This document shows, one piece after another, positions 27,649 to 35,956 of a stretch of DNA of 64,000 nucleotides. This DNA is from an uncultured Alistipes sp. (GTDB taxonomy: Bacteria; Bacteroidota; Bacteroidia; Bacteroidales; Rikenellaceae). The notes under the pieces are model-generated. The model was given only the letters and a program-made list of their open reading frames with translations, had not been told where the DNA came from and did no database searches. The stretch lies in NCBI GenBank assembly GCA_949283205.1, contig CASDSD010000001.1, forward strand, positions 26,485-90,484, given 5' to 3'. How positions within the stretch are numbered: the first letter of the stretch is position 1; the number at the start of each line of letters is the position of its first letter. Made by a program: the position numbers and the translations under genes.

Positions 27649-27680
27649 ACCGTCAGGCGTCATGCCGGGCGGTTCTTTTT
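27649..27680 (+). terminator. terminator of the PspC-PadR operon
   Basis: Stem 27649-27658 with 27664-27673 (one wobble and one mismatch), 5-nt loop, then TCTTTTT. Lies 70 bp downstream of the last gene. Confidence 0.68.
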
Positions 27681-27760
27681 CACGGCGGCGGCGCACGGCA
27701 CAATCATTGCCCGCAACGCCTGCGAAGATGGCGGCCGCAGGATGCCTCCGCGACGCCTAC

Positions 27761-27791
27761 TTGTGTATTTGGCGAAAAATATCTACCTTTG
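27761..27791 (+). promoter_or_regulatory. promoter of pfkA
   Basis: TACCTTTG at 27784-27791 with TTGT 19-20 bp upstream, 33 bp before the pfkA ATG. Confidence 0.6.
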
Positions 27792-27824
27792 TAAGGTTTG
27801 TTTCAACATTAAAAGACAACAACT

Positions 27825-28805
27825 ATGGCAATCAAATGTATCGGTATACTTACCTCGGGCGGCGACGCCCCCGGTATGAATGCGGCCATCCGTGCCGTCA
27901 CTCGAACCGCCATCTACAACGGATACAAGGTAAAAGGCATCATGCGCGGCTACCACGGTCTGGTCACGAACGAGATCGTTGAGTTCAAGTCGCAGAGCGT
28001 GAGCAACATCATACAGCAGGGCGGCACCATCCTCAAGACCGCCCGCAGCAAGGAGTTCCGCACCGAGGAAGGCCGCCGCCAGGCTTACGAGAACATGAAG
28101 GCGGCGGGTATCGACGCGCTGGTAGTCATCGGCGGCGACGGGTCTCTCTCGGGGGCCCAGATCTTCGCCGACGAGTACGACGTACCCATCGTAGGGCTGC
28201 CCGGAACCATCGACAACGACCTGGACGGTACCGACGAGACCATAGGCTACGACACGGCCCTGAACACCATCATCGACGCCGTGGACAAGCTGCGCGACAC
28301 AGCCACCAGCCACGAGCGCCTCTTCTTCGTGGAGGTGATGGGCAACACGGCGGGATACCTTGCCCTCAACGGCGCCATCGCCTCGGGTGCCGAGGCCGCC
28401 ATCATACCCGAGATGGAGACCGAGGTCGACCAGCTTGCCGACCTGATCCACAACGGCTTCCGCAAGAGCAAGAACTCGGCCATCGTGCTGGTCGCCGAGA
28501 ACCCCGCCACGGGCGGCGCCATGGGCCTCGCGCAACGTATCAAGAAGGAGTTCCCCGAGTTCGACGCCCGCGTCACCATTCTCGGACACATACAGCGCGG
28601 CGGCTCGCCAACGGCAAAGGACCGCATCCTCGCCTCGAAGATGGGCGCCATGGCCATCGAGGCGCTGAGCGAGGGCCAGCGCAACGTGATGATCGGCATC
28701 AAGAACGGCGAGCTCGTATACGTCCCCTTCAAGAAGGCCGTGGCCCACACCTCGCACCTCAACCTCAAGGACGACATGGAGGTGGTTAAGATCCTCTCGA
28801 TGTAA
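27825..28805 (+). CDS. pfkA: ATP-dependent 6-phosphofructokinase
   Basis: Glycolytic enzyme (326 aa) that phosphorylates fructose 6-phosphate to the 1,6-bisphosphate. N-terminal nucleotide loop [15 protein letters not shown], then GGDGS (a Gly, not Asp, after GGD-position marks ATP rather than pyrophosphate use), the catalytic [19 protein letters not shown] with its base Asp, the substrate-binding segment [12 protein letters not shown], and [14 protein letters not shown]. Length is that of bacterial group A PFK. It is 38 bp upstream of a PfkB-family kinase gene and has its own promoter. Confident call. Confidence 0.95.
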   Translation: MAIKCIGILTSGGDAPGMNAAIRAVTRTAIYNGYKVKGIMRGYHGLVTNEIVEFKSQSVSNIIQQGGTILKTARSKEFRTEEGRRQAYENMKAAGIDALVVIGGDGSLSGAQIFADEYDVPIVGLPGTIDNDLDGTDETIGYDTALNTIIDAVDKLRDTATSHERLFFVEVMGNTAGYLALNGAIASGAEAAIIPEMETEVDQLADLIHNGFRKSKNSAIVLVAENPATGGAMGLAQRIKKEFPEFDARVTILGHIQRGGSPTAKDRILASKMGAMAIEALSEGQRNVMIGIKNGELVYVPFKKAVAHTSHLNLKDDMEVVKILSM

Positions 28806-28843
28806 CACCCGACACGATTCGCAACACGCCCAAACATATACCG

Positions 28844-29845
28844 ATGAAGAAGATAGCTGGTATCGGCAACGCCCTTACCGACATGCTCGTGAATATGCCC
28901 GACGACGCCATACTCGAGAAGTACGGCCTCGCGAAGGGCTCGATGAATCTGGTCGACGCCGACCTGCAGACGGCCGTCTCGAAGGCCGTGGCCGGCTCGC
29001 CCTACACCCTCTCGCTCGGCGGCTCGGCCGGCAACACCATCCGCGCGCTCGCTTCGCTCGGATACGCCACGGGCTTCATCGGCGAGGTGGGACACGACAC
29101 CACGGGCGACTTCTTCGAGCAGGCGCTGCGCAACCTCGCAATAGAGCCGCGCATCTTCCGCGGCACGCAGCGTTCGGGCAAGTGCGTCTCGCTGATCTCT
29201 CCCGACGGCGAGCGCACCATGCTGACGCACCTCGGCGCGGCGCTCGAGATGCGGCCCGACATGATCGACCGCACCCTCTTCGAGGGTTACGACTGCCTCT
29301 ATATCGAAGGCTACCTGGTCCAGGACCACGCCCTGATCCGGCGCATAGCATCGGAGGCCGATGCCGCAGGCATAGAGGTGGCCATCGACCTGGCCAGCTT
29401 CAACGTCGTGGAGGAGAACCGCGACCTGCTGCGCGACGTCGTCGAGAAGCATGTCGACATAGTCTTCGCCAACGAAAGCGAAGCCACGGCATTCACGGGC
29501 GAGCCGCAGGCGATAAACGCCGTGCAGGCCATATCGGGGATGTGCGATACGGCTGTGGTGAAGATAGGCACGCGCGGCGCCATTATCAAACGCGGCGGCG
29601 AGGTGGTGCACGTAGGCATCATGGCCGCGGCCCAAAGGGTCGACACCACGGGCGCGGGCGATTTCTACGCCGCGGGATTCCTCGCGGGACTGTGCGACGG
29701 ACTCTCGCTGCGCCAGTGCGGCACGCTCGGCGCCATCGCCGCAGGCAAGGTCATAGAGATCGTGGGCACCACCCTCGGCAAGGAGGCGTGGAGCGACATG
29801 CGCACCCTGTTCAAACGCGTGCGCAACGACAAATACCTCTTCTGA
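28844..29845 (+). CDS. PfkB family sugar/nucleoside kinase, adenosine-kinase-like
   Basis: A 333-aa ribokinase-fold kinase. N-terminal GIGNALTDMLVNM, the substrate glycine motif SLGGSAGNTIRALASLG, and the anion hole/catalytic base DTTGAGDFYAAGFLAGL (Asp) are intact. This type is usually annotated adenosine kinase in Bacteroidetes; the start MKKIAGIGNALTDML and the long lid fit, but other ribokinase-fold substrates cannot be excluded. Co-oriented 38 bp behind pfkA and ended by a strong hairpin. Confidence 0.82.
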   Translation: MKKIAGIGNALTDMLVNMPDDAILEKYGLAKGSMNLVDADLQTAVSKAVAGSPYTLSLGGSAGNTIRALASLGYATGFIGEVGHDTTGDFFEQALRNLAIEPRIFRGTQRSGKCVSLISPDGERTMLTHLGAALEMRPDMIDRTLFEGYDCLYIEGYLVQDHALIRRIASEADAAGIEVAIDLASFNVVEENRDLLRDVVEKHVDIVFANESEATAFTGEPQAINAVQAISGMCDTAVVKIGTRGAIIKRGGEVVHVGIMAAAQRVDTTGAGDFYAAGFLAGLCDGLSLRQCGTLGAIAAGKVIEIVGTTLGKEAWSDMRTLFKRVRNDKYLF

Positions 29846-29870
29846 CACAGAGTGTTGCGCACAAACACAT

Positions 29871-29904
29871 AAGGGGCGGAACCATGCTTAAGGTTCCGCC
29901 CCTT
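29871..29904. terminator. strong hairpin terminator between convergent genes
   Basis: A perfect 13-bp stem (29871-29883 with 29892-29904) and 8-nt loop, followed on the plus strand by CCGTTTTG. It ends the pfkA-pfkB run and may also stop the leftward glycosyltransferase transcript. Confidence 0.75.
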
Positions 29905-29949
29905 CCGTTTTGCTGCCGCCGGTACTTGCACCGTATGGCACACCGCAGA

Positions 29950-30867
29950 TCATTCGCCGCGCTGCGGCCGGCTCCACAGGCCTCGCGTGATGCCGCGACG
30001 CATCAGCACCAGATACTCGGCCTTGCTCCAGCGCAGCGTCACGAAAAACCATGCGGCAATCGCTGCCGTGGCTATCCACTTGCCGCACTCGGCCACACGC
30101 GCCCGACGCACACGTCGATAGAATACGGCGCGGCGCAACTGGCTGACGCCGATATTGTAACTCAGCCGCGAGAAGTAGTCGCGCGTAAGTTTCTCGGCCG
30201 GGATTATGTGGTACATGACAGCCTTCGGCGTATAGTAATATTTCGCCTCGGCCAGTCGTAGCCGCTCGAACAGGTCGCTCTCCTCGCCCCCCGTGAGCGA
30301 TGTTCCCACACGTCCCAACGATATGTCGAAGACACCGTACCGTTTCACGGCGCTGCGGCGTATGGCCATATTTCCGCCGCCCGGGATCTGACCCTCGGGG
30401 AACTCGCGCACACGGTCGCCCAGATACATCGTATTGGCTATGGGTCTCTCCGTGAACCGCGACATCCACGCCGGCCGCCCCTCGGGATAGACCGGCACTA
30501 TGGGGCCACCGCCCGCCACGGCCTCGGGCTCATTGTCGAAAAGCGAGATATAGGCCGAAATGAATCCCGGCACGATACGTTCGTCATCATCTATTATGGC
30601 TATATACTCGCCCGAACTCTCCCGTATGCCCCTGTTACGGGCATACGAAAGACCCTGGTTGTGTTCCTCTACCATGCGCAGGTTGAGATGCGGGTATGCG
30701 GCCGCAAAGGCGGCGAAACGCCCGGACGTATCGTCCGTCGAGTTGTTGTTCACCACGACGCACTCCCACTGACCGGCAGGCGCATCCTGCTCCACAACCG
30801 ACTCAAGAGTCTCGACAAGCCTGTCGGCACGGTTGTATGTAGCTATCAACAGCGAAAGCCTTATCAT
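29950..30867 (-). CDS. glycosyltransferase family 2
   Basis: About 305 aa, GT-A fold. N-terminal SLLIATYNRADRLVETLESV, NNNSTDDTSG, the metal-binding DXD-type motif AIIDDDERI, a GGG acceptor loop (GQIPGGGNMAIRR) and the ED-type catalytic region LTGGEESDLFERL. One TM or membrane-dipping helix at the C-terminal side (ATAAIAAWFFVTLRW). The ATG at 30867 is chosen because the promoter -7 box (30885-30892) lies inside the upstream extension. It probably adds a sugar to LPS, capsule or a glycoprotein; it stands alone, so the acceptor is unknown. Confidence 0.88.
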   Translation of the reverse strand: MIRLSLLIATYNRADRLVETLESVVEQDAPAGQWECVVVNNNSTDDTSGRFAAFAAAYPHLNLRMVEEHNQGLSYARNRGIRESSGEYIAIIDDDERIVPGFISAYISLFDNEPEAVAGGGPIVPVYPEGRPAWMSRFTERPIANTMYLGDRVREFPEGQIPGGGNMAIRRSAVKRYGVFDISLGRVGTSLTGGEESDLFERLRLAEAKYYYTPKAVMYHIIPAEKLTRDYFSRLSYNIGVSQLRRAVFYRRVRRARVAECGKWIATAAIAAWFFVTLRWSKAEYLVLMRRGITRGLWSRPQRGE

Positions 30868-30884
30868 ATATTCCTCTTTTGGAG

Positions 30885-30916
30885 CAAATATAGTGAAAGT
30901 CGAGCGCAGAGACAAA
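30885..30916 (-). promoter_or_regulatory. promoter of the glycosyltransferase gene
   Basis: Minus strand TTTG (30913-30916), 20-bp spacer, TATATTTG (30885-30892), 18 bp upstream of the ATG. The -33 element lies within the 25-bp repeat described separately. Confidence 0.7.
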
Positions 30917-30928
30917 TCGAAAACGCAG
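30904..30928. repeat. 25-bp direct repeat, copy 1 (promoter-proximal)
   Basis: A 25-bp segment beginning GCGCAGAGACAAATCG and ending AAAACGCAG recurs perfectly at 30990-31014, 86 bp away, with similarity extending a few bases on both sides. Copy 1 includes the -33 TTTG of the glycosyltransferase promoter. It is followed by a perfect 8-3-8 palindrome (TCGAAAAC-GCA-GTTTTCGA, 30917-30935) that is broken in copy 2. Confidence 0.8.
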
Positions 30929-30989
30929 TTTTCGAGATTTATCCATGCCGTGACTCATCCTGTCTTTATCCGAACACACGAAAGGTCGG

Positions 30990-31014
30990 GCGCAGAGACA
31001 AATCGAAAACGCAG
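30990..31014. repeat. 25-bp direct repeat, copy 2
   Basis: Identical to 30904-30928. A degenerate -7-like sequence (TGTGTTCG on the minus strand) lies at the same distance as the true -7 box of copy 1, so this may be a decayed or alternative promoter module. The region 30868-31154 holds no gene. Confidence 0.75.
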
Positions 31015-31079
31015 ATTTCCCAATACATATACATGCGGGCATATCCGGCACGGGCGCAACAATCGACAGCCACAGCCAC

Positions 31080-31127
31080 AAAAAGCAACCGTCTGCCCCA
31101 CCCCTCGAATCGGGGAGGCAGACAGTT
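31080..31127 (-). terminator. terminator of the VOC-DhaK-DhaL-LsrF operon
   Basis: A long stem (GTCTGCC/GGCAGAC arms at 31091-31097 and 31116-31122, flanking CAAC/GTTG pairs and an inner CCCC/GGGG) is followed on the minus strand by CTTTTTG. It lies about 30 bp downstream of the lsrF-like gene. Confidence 0.75.
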
Positions 31128-31154
31128 GAATCAAAGGTTGCGGCAGAGACAATA

Positions 31155-32027
31155 TCAGCCTTTCAGCTCCTGATACATCTCATACCCCTGCTCCGCCGTG
31201 ATGCCGTCATGCACCACGGCATGCACGGCCTGTATCATGGCGGCGGGAGCATCGCTCTGGAAGACGTTGCGTCCCATGTCCACACCTGCCGCGCCGTCGT
31301 TCACGGCCCTGTAGCAAAGCTCCAGCGCCTCCTTCTCGGGAAGTTTCTTTCCGCCGGCGATAACAACGGGCACGGGACACGACGCCGCGATCTTCTCGAA
31401 GCCGTCGCAATAGTATGTCTTGACAATCGAGGCCCCGTTCTCGGCACATACGCGCGATGCCAGGGCAAAATAACGTGCGTCGCGCGCCATCTGCTTGCCG
31501 ACGGCCGTCACGCCCATCACGGGGATGCCGAAACGGTTGCCCAGATCTGCCGCACGGGCAAGGTTCGCCGCCGTGACGGCCTCCCTCTCGCCGTCGCCCG
31601 CCGAGAACATCACGGCCATGGCCGACGCATTGAAGCGTATGACATCCTCTATGTCGATCAGCACGTTGCGGTTCAGCTCGGTGAGGACGGTCGAGCCGGC
31701 GTCGCTGCGCAGACACACCGGTTTGTTCACATTGGCGGGAATCGACGTCTGCAATATGCCGCGCGTGCACATAAGGCAATCGGCATACCGGACGAGCGGA
31801 ACGATATTCAGATCTATCCGTTCGAGTCCCGACGTGGGGCCCATGATGAAACCGTGGTCGAAGGCCAGCATCACCGTGCGGCCCGTCGCGGGGTTGAAGA
31901 TACGCGAGAGGCGGTCCTTCATGCCCCATCCCAGCGACGAGGCCCCCTTGACATGGAAGGCAGCGGCACCCGCCGCCTGTCCTATTCCGAAATCAGAGGC
32001 TTCGCGGAAGCCATCCATATCTGCCAT
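31155..32027 (-). CDS. LsrF-like class I aldolase / thiolase
   Basis: A 290-aa TIM-barrel enzyme of the DeoC/FbaB family, closest in look to LsrF, the 3-hydroxy-5-phosphonooxypentane-2,4-dione thiolase that ends AI-2 breakdown (products DHAP and acetyl-CoA). Signatures: VMLAFDHGFIMGPTSGLERI near the N-terminus, the Schiff-base Lys in ASIVKTYYCDGF, and the phosphate site VVIAGGKKLPEKEALE with GAAGVDMGRNVFQ. It is the last gene of an operon with DhaK, DhaL and a small VOC protein. No lsrB/lsrACD or lsrK is seen, so AI-2 is only one possible substrate; another phosphorylated branched or short ketose is equally possible. Confidence 0.82.
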   Translation of the reverse strand: MADMDGFREASDFGIGQAAGAAAFHVKGASSLGWGMKDRLSRIFNPATGRTVMLAFDHGFIMGPTSGLERIDLNIVPLVRYADCLMCTRGILQTSIPANVNKPVCLRSDAGSTVLTELNRNVLIDIEDVIRFNASAMAVMFSAGDGEREAVTAANLARAADLGNRFGIPVMGVTAVGKQMARDARYFALASRVCAENGASIVKTYYCDGFEKIAASCPVPVVIAGGKKLPEKEALELCYRAVNDGAAGVDMGRNVFQSDAPAAMIQAVHAVVHDGITAEQGYEMYQELKG

Positions 32028-32077
32028 ATATTCGTATTTTTAAGATTTGCAACTTTTTAAGATTTACGACAATGCTA

Positions 32078-32698
32078 TCAACCTATCGCCTCGCTGAACG
32101 ACGCGAACATGCAGCTCCACGACATGGCGCCGCTGTCGGCATGCCCTATGGAGCGTTCGCCGTAATTGCGCGCGCGGCCGAAGTTGGCCTTCATCATCAC
32201 TGTGGCACGCGCCCCCTCTGCCGCAGCCTCGGCGCCGCACTTCAGCACCTCGGCTATATCCTCCGACGCGCACCCCTGCATAGCCTCCACGGCGGGAACG
32301 AGGGCATCCATCATGGTCTTGTCGCCGGGTTTGGCCTGCGTCTGCTTCATAACGTTCTCGAGGCCGCCGCGGAACATGCGCTTCACCCCCTCGGCGTCCA
32401 GCTCCGTGCCCGAGGCGTTGTCGCTCATGCCGAGGAAGAATGCCCCCAGAAGCGTACTCGTCGAACCGCTCACCTGCATCATGACATCGAATCCCATGTC
32501 GTTGAGCATCGACTTGAACTCGCTGCCCCGGAGCGCACTCTCGTGTACGGCCGTCATTGCGGCGACGATGGCCTGCCCGTGATCGCCGTCACCCGTGACG
32601 GCATCGAGCTGCGAGAACTCCGCCTCGCGCGACTTTATATTCTTCAAGGCACACTCGAGCATGGCCTTGAAGTCATCTACGGTCAGTCTACTCTTCAT
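32078..32698 (-). CDS. dhaL: dihydroxyacetone kinase subunit DhaL
   Basis: A 206-aa nucleotide-binding subunit of the Dha-kinase family, an all-helical barrel that holds ATP/ADP through Mg-binding Asp residues in the loop DAVTGDGDHGQAIV. The second glycine/Ser-Thr motif QVSGSTSTLLGAFFLGMSD contacts phosphate. It transfers phosphate to the ketose bound in DhaK, encoded 10 bp upstream. No DhaM phosphotransferase is encoded nearby, so the phosphate source may be free ATP or a distant DhaM. Confidence 0.88.
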   Translation of the reverse strand: MKSRLTVDDFKAMLECALKNIKSREAEFSQLDAVTGDGDHGQAIVAAMTAVHESALRGSEFKSMLNDMGFDVMMQVSGSTSTLLGAFFLGMSDNASGTELDAEGVKRMFRGGLENVMKQTQAKPGDKTMMDALVPAVEAMQGCASEDIAEVLKCGAEAAAEGARATVMMKANFGRARNYGERSIGHADSGAMSWSCMFASFSEAIG

Positions 32699-32708
32699 GC
32701 GGAAAGTT

Positions 32709-33716
32709 TTACTTGCCTATGGTCGTCCAATAGGGCGCTTTCGACGTCCTGTTCTTGAGGTACTCAATATGGTCGTCATCGAGAACGGCCACGATCATCT
32801 GGAACCCGGCCTGCTCCTGTACCGTAAGCAGCTCCTGGATACGGCCGTACACGACATTCAGGCCCCTTGCCGTCAGCTCCTTGTAAGCCTTGCGGAAGAC
32901 GATGTTCAGCTCCATGTGTGTCGTCGCACCCACGCCGTTTATGATGAGCATCACATTGCTGCCGGCTGCGGGTTTCAACTGCCGGCACAGCAGGTCCACC
33001 ATCTCGGCAGCCGTATCGTCGGCCGAAACCAGAGGCTTCTGGCCGCCGCCGCCCTCGCCGTGCTGTCCCATGCCGATCTCCATGATACCCTCCGGGAGGT
33101 CCGTTATGACGGCTCCGTTCTGGGGGTGCGAGCACGAGCGCATAGCCACGGCAAGCGTCGCCACATTCCTGTTGTAGCGTTCGGCGATCTCGACAAGCTC
33201 CTCGAGAGACTTGCCCTCCTCCGACGCCGCGCCGAGGATCTTGTAGAGCGGCACGCAGCCCGCAAGACCGCGACGGTCGTTGTCGTCGGCGCCTATTCCG
33301 GCGCTTATGTCGTCATGCGTCAGCACCTTGGCCACCTTTATGCCGGCGCGTTCGGCCAGCTGGCACGCCATGTTGGCGCTCATGACGTCGCCCGAATGGT
33401 TGAGTACCACCAGCAGGATGCCGGCCTCGCGCTTCATCAGCTGCAGGGCCTTGAACAGGCGCTGCGCACCCGGTGCGGCGAATATGTCGCCCACAACCGA
33501 GCAGTCGAGCATGCCCTCGCCCACGAAACCGCTCAAGGCGGGCTCGTGGCCCGAACCGCCCAGAGTGACGATGGCAACCTTGTCCGCAGGTTTCGGATCG
33601 GCCCTGACCACAATATTCTCATCGGCCAGCTTTACCTGATCGGGATATGCCAGCACGTAACCTTCCAGCAACTCGGCCGTAACATTATCGGGATTGTTTA
33701 TGAATTTGGTCTGCAT
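32709..33716 (-). CDS. dhaK: dihydroxyacetone kinase subunit DhaK
   Basis: A 335-aa ketose-binding subunit. N-terminal KFINNPDNVTAELLEGYVLA is the family start; LGGSGHEPALSGFVGEGMLD forms the substrate pocket; the covalent-binding His lies in GMGQHGEGGGGQKPL (hemiaminal with the ketone). The family acts on dihydroxyacetone but relatives act on erythrulose and other small ketoses. Together with DhaL it would phosphorylate an open-chain ketose, whose product an LsrF-like lyase in the same operon could split. Confidence 0.9.
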   Translation of the reverse strand: MQTKFINNPDNVTAELLEGYVLAYPDQVKLADENIVVRADPKPADKVAIVTLGGSGHEPALSGFVGEGMLDCSVVGDIFAAPGAQRLFKALQLMKREAGILLVVLNHSGDVMSANMACQLAERAGIKVAKVLTHDDISAGIGADDNDRRGLAGCVPLYKILGAASEEGKSLEELVEIAERYNRNVATLAVAMRSCSHPQNGAVITDLPEGIMEIGMGQHGEGGGGQKPLVSADDTAAEMVDLLCRQLKPAAGSNVMLIINGVGATTHMELNIVFRKAYKELTARGLNVVYGRIQELLTVQEQAGFQMIVAVLDDDHIEYLKNRTSKAPYWTTIGK

Positions 33717-33767
33717 AATTTTTCAGTTTACGGATTCCACAATTATATTCTACATCCGGGAAGCAGG

Positions 33768-34082
33768 TCACTTCACCTCCATCAGTTCGATCGACACACC
33801 CTCCTCCTCGACAAAGGCGATGGTGAGGTGCTCGTCGCACACGGCAGGGCCGAATATCACCTTGCAGCCCTTGAGCGCCTCCTCGAGCGAAGGCACCGTA
33901 TAGGCCACATGACCCTGTTTCTGCACCAGCTCGGGCAGGCAGCTGCCCGGCTCGAACTTCAGGAACTCGATCCTGTTCGGACTCTTCGTGTAATCCGTAA
34001 GCCACACATTGAGGCCCTCGTTAAAGACAGCCCCCTCGGGAATGATATCGGTAACCATACCGACATGATTGAAAGTTCTCAT
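33768..34082 (-). CDS. small VOC (glyoxalase-fold) family protein
   Basis: A 104-aa protein with one VOC module: N-terminal metal His in MRTFNHVGMVTDI, a second His in KQGHVAYTVPSLEEALKGC, and a Glu in EEGVSIELMEV. Typical glyoxalase/epimerase metal ligands (two His and one Glu) are thus present; it must dimerise to complete sites. First gene of the operon with DhaK, DhaL and the LsrF-like enzyme. By position it could be an isomerase/epimerase of the phosphorylated ketose, analogous to LsrG in the AI-2 path, though LsrG itself has a different fold. Confidence 0.75.
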   Translation of the reverse strand: MRTFNHVGMVTDIIPEGAVFNEGLNVWLTDYTKSPNRIEFLKFEPGSCLPELVQKQGHVAYTVPSLEEALKGCKVIFGPAVCDEHLTIAFVEEEGVSIELMEVK

Positions 34083-34483
34083 AGTTACATTATGGTTTTA
34101 AGTTACGGTTTAGGTTCCTTTTCAACGAATGCGAACGGGACGATACGCACAATTCCACCCCTTTCCCACACACCCTGCGGAAGAGGCTCCGCCACGTGCC
34201 ATACGTCCGCGCCGCCAGTCCGGGCCGATCGCATCATCTACAAAATTATGAATAATTTTCCAAATCCCTTAATATTCCATGATGTTTTTGTCCGGTCCGG
34301 CGAAACGGGATACCGGATTCACCCGATCCGTCCCGAGACCTCCGTTTCCGTTTGTCTCTCCACACGGCTTTCGCTCTCTTTGGCTTTGCCCCAAACAGGA
34401 GGCGTCTCGGCATAAAAAATCAATCAAGCCTGTTTTTTATGCCCTCACCTTTTGGTATCTTTGCACCCGTACAACATCACGCC
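34083..34483. promoter_or_regulatory. 401-bp divergent intergenic region with palindrome, hairpin and two promoters
   Basis: No gene found. A perfect 8-2-8 palindrome AAAATTAT-GA-ATAATTTT (34242-34259) overlaps a minus-strand -7 box TAATTTTG (34241-34248) that could serve the VOC operon with a long leader. Near the right end an 11-bp perfect inverted repeat (34409-34419 with 34433-34443) overlaps the -33 region of the nhaC promoter, whose -7 box TATCTTTG is at 34456-34463. Confidence 0.55.
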
Positions 34484-35956
34484 ATGAGTCAAAATACGGA
34501 AACCCCGACACCATCCCTTGCGATGTCGCTCATACCGCTCACCGTGCTGGTGATATTCCTCGCCCTGGCCATACACCTCTTCGGCGGCGACGCCATCATG
34601 GGCGGCAGCCAGTTCTCGCTGCTCACGGCCTCGGCCGTATGCGCCGCCATCGCCATATGGCGCTACGGGCGCTCGTGGCAGCACCTCGAGGATGCCATCG
34701 TCGAGAACATGCACAGCGCAACGCCCGCCATCATCATCCTGCTGCTTATCGGCGCCATCGCCGGCACATGGATGGCCAGCGGCGTCATCCCCACAATGAT
34801 ATACTACGGCCTGAAGATCCTCCACCCGTCGATATTCCTCATCGCCTCGTGCGTCATCTGCGCCGTCATATCGCTGCTCACGGGATCGTCGTGGACCACC
34901 GTCGCAACCATAGGCGTCGCCCTCATGGGCATAGGCCGCGCCCTCGGCTTCGACGACGGCTGGATCGCAGGCGCCATAATCTCCGGCGCATACTTCGGCG
35001 ACAAGATATCGCTCATGAGCGACACCACCGTCCTCGCCTCCTCGACGGCGCGCGTGCCCATATTCACACACATAAAGTACATGTTGCTGACCACCGTGCC
35101 CTCAATGGCCATAGCCCTCGCCGTCTTCGGTGCCGCAGGCTTCGTCGCCGTGCCCGAAGCCGCCGTCGGCGTCGAGACCATCGAGCAGGCCCTCTCCTCG
35201 ACATTCCGCATATCGCCGTGGCTGCTGGTGGTGCCCGTGGTTACGGGACTGCTCATAGCCCGCAAGCTGCCCGCCATCATCACCCTCTTCGCATCGGTCG
35301 CATTGGCGGCAGTCGCAATGGTGATATTCCAGCCCGAGATCGTGGAACGCATAGCCGGCACCGAAGGGTCCCTGCTCGCCCCCTTCAAGGCGATGATCCT
35401 CGCCGCCACGACCGACACCGCCGTCGAGACGGGCGACGCGCTGCTGAACGACCTGGTCGCCACGAGCGGCATGAGCGGCATGCTCGACACCGTGTGGCTC
35501 ATCATCTGCGCCATGTGCTTCGGCGGCGTGATGTACGGCAGCGGCATGCTCACGGCGATCTCGCAGCTCTTCCTGCGCATGGCCCACCGCACGGTGAGTG
35601 TCGTGGGGGCCACGGTATCGTCGGGCGTATTCTTCAACCTCGTCACGGGCGACCAGTACATATCTATAATACTCACGGGCAACCTCTTCCGCAACCTCTA
35701 CGACAGGCGCGGCCTCGAGCGGCGCCTGCTGAGCCGCAGCATGGAGGACTCGGCCACCGTGACGTCGGTGCTCATACCCTGGAACTCGTGCGGCATGACG
35801 CAGTCCACGGTGCTGGGCGTGGCCACGCTCACATACCTGCCCTACTGCATATTCAACATTGTAAGCCCCTTCATGTCGGTCCTCGCGGCCGCCATCGGCT
35901 ACCGCATATACAAGAAACGAAACGACAACGATGAAGACACGACTCGTAATATTTGA
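34484..35956 (+). CDS. nhaC: Na+/H+ antiporter, NhaC family
   Basis: Inner-membrane antiporter of about 490 aa with some 11-12 TM helices, exporting Na+ for H+. Family features: the TMs around SLIPLTVLVIFLALAIHLFG, the conserved SSWTTVATIGVALMGIGRAL, GAYFGDKISLMSDTTVLAS (charged residues in the core) and the late NLVTGDQYISIILTGNLFRN and SVLIPWNSCGMTQSTVLGVA. The ATG at 34484 is chosen because the -7 box lies only 20 bp upstream; the frame is open further upstream, but that part would not be transcribed. Overlaps the next gene by 26 bp. Confidence 0.9.
   Translation: MSQNTETPTPSLAMSLIPLTVLVIFLALAIHLFGGDAIMGGSQFSLLTASAVCAAIAIWRYGRSWQHLEDAIVENMHSATPAIIILLLIGAIAGTWMASGVIPTMIYYGLKILHPSIFLIASCVICAVISLLTGSSWTTVATIGVALMGIGRALGFDDGWIAGAIISGAYFGDKISLMSDTTVLASSTARVPIFTHIKYMLLTTVPSMAIALAVFGAAGFVAVPEAAVGVETIEQALSSTFRISPWLLVVPVVTGLLIARKLPAIITLFASVALAAVAMVIFQPEIVERIAGTEGSLLAPFKAMILAATTDTAVETGDALLNDLVATSGMSGMLDTVWLIICAMCFGGVMYGSGMLTAISQLFLRMAHRTVSVVGATVSSGVFFNLVTGDQYISIILTGNLFRNLYDRRGLERRLLSRSMEDSATVTSVLIPWNSCGMTQSTVLGVATLTYLPYCIFNIVSPFMSVLAAAIGYRIYKKRNDNDEDTTRNI

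Noticed and set aside
30904-31014. Possible CRISPR-like repeats
   Set aside because: Only two copies, 61-bp interval containing no third unit, and no cas genes; treated as a promoter repeat.
34352-34483. N-terminal extension of NhaC from 34352
   Set aside because: The promoter -7 box (34456-34463) lies within it, so it would not be transcribed; the family starts near 34484.
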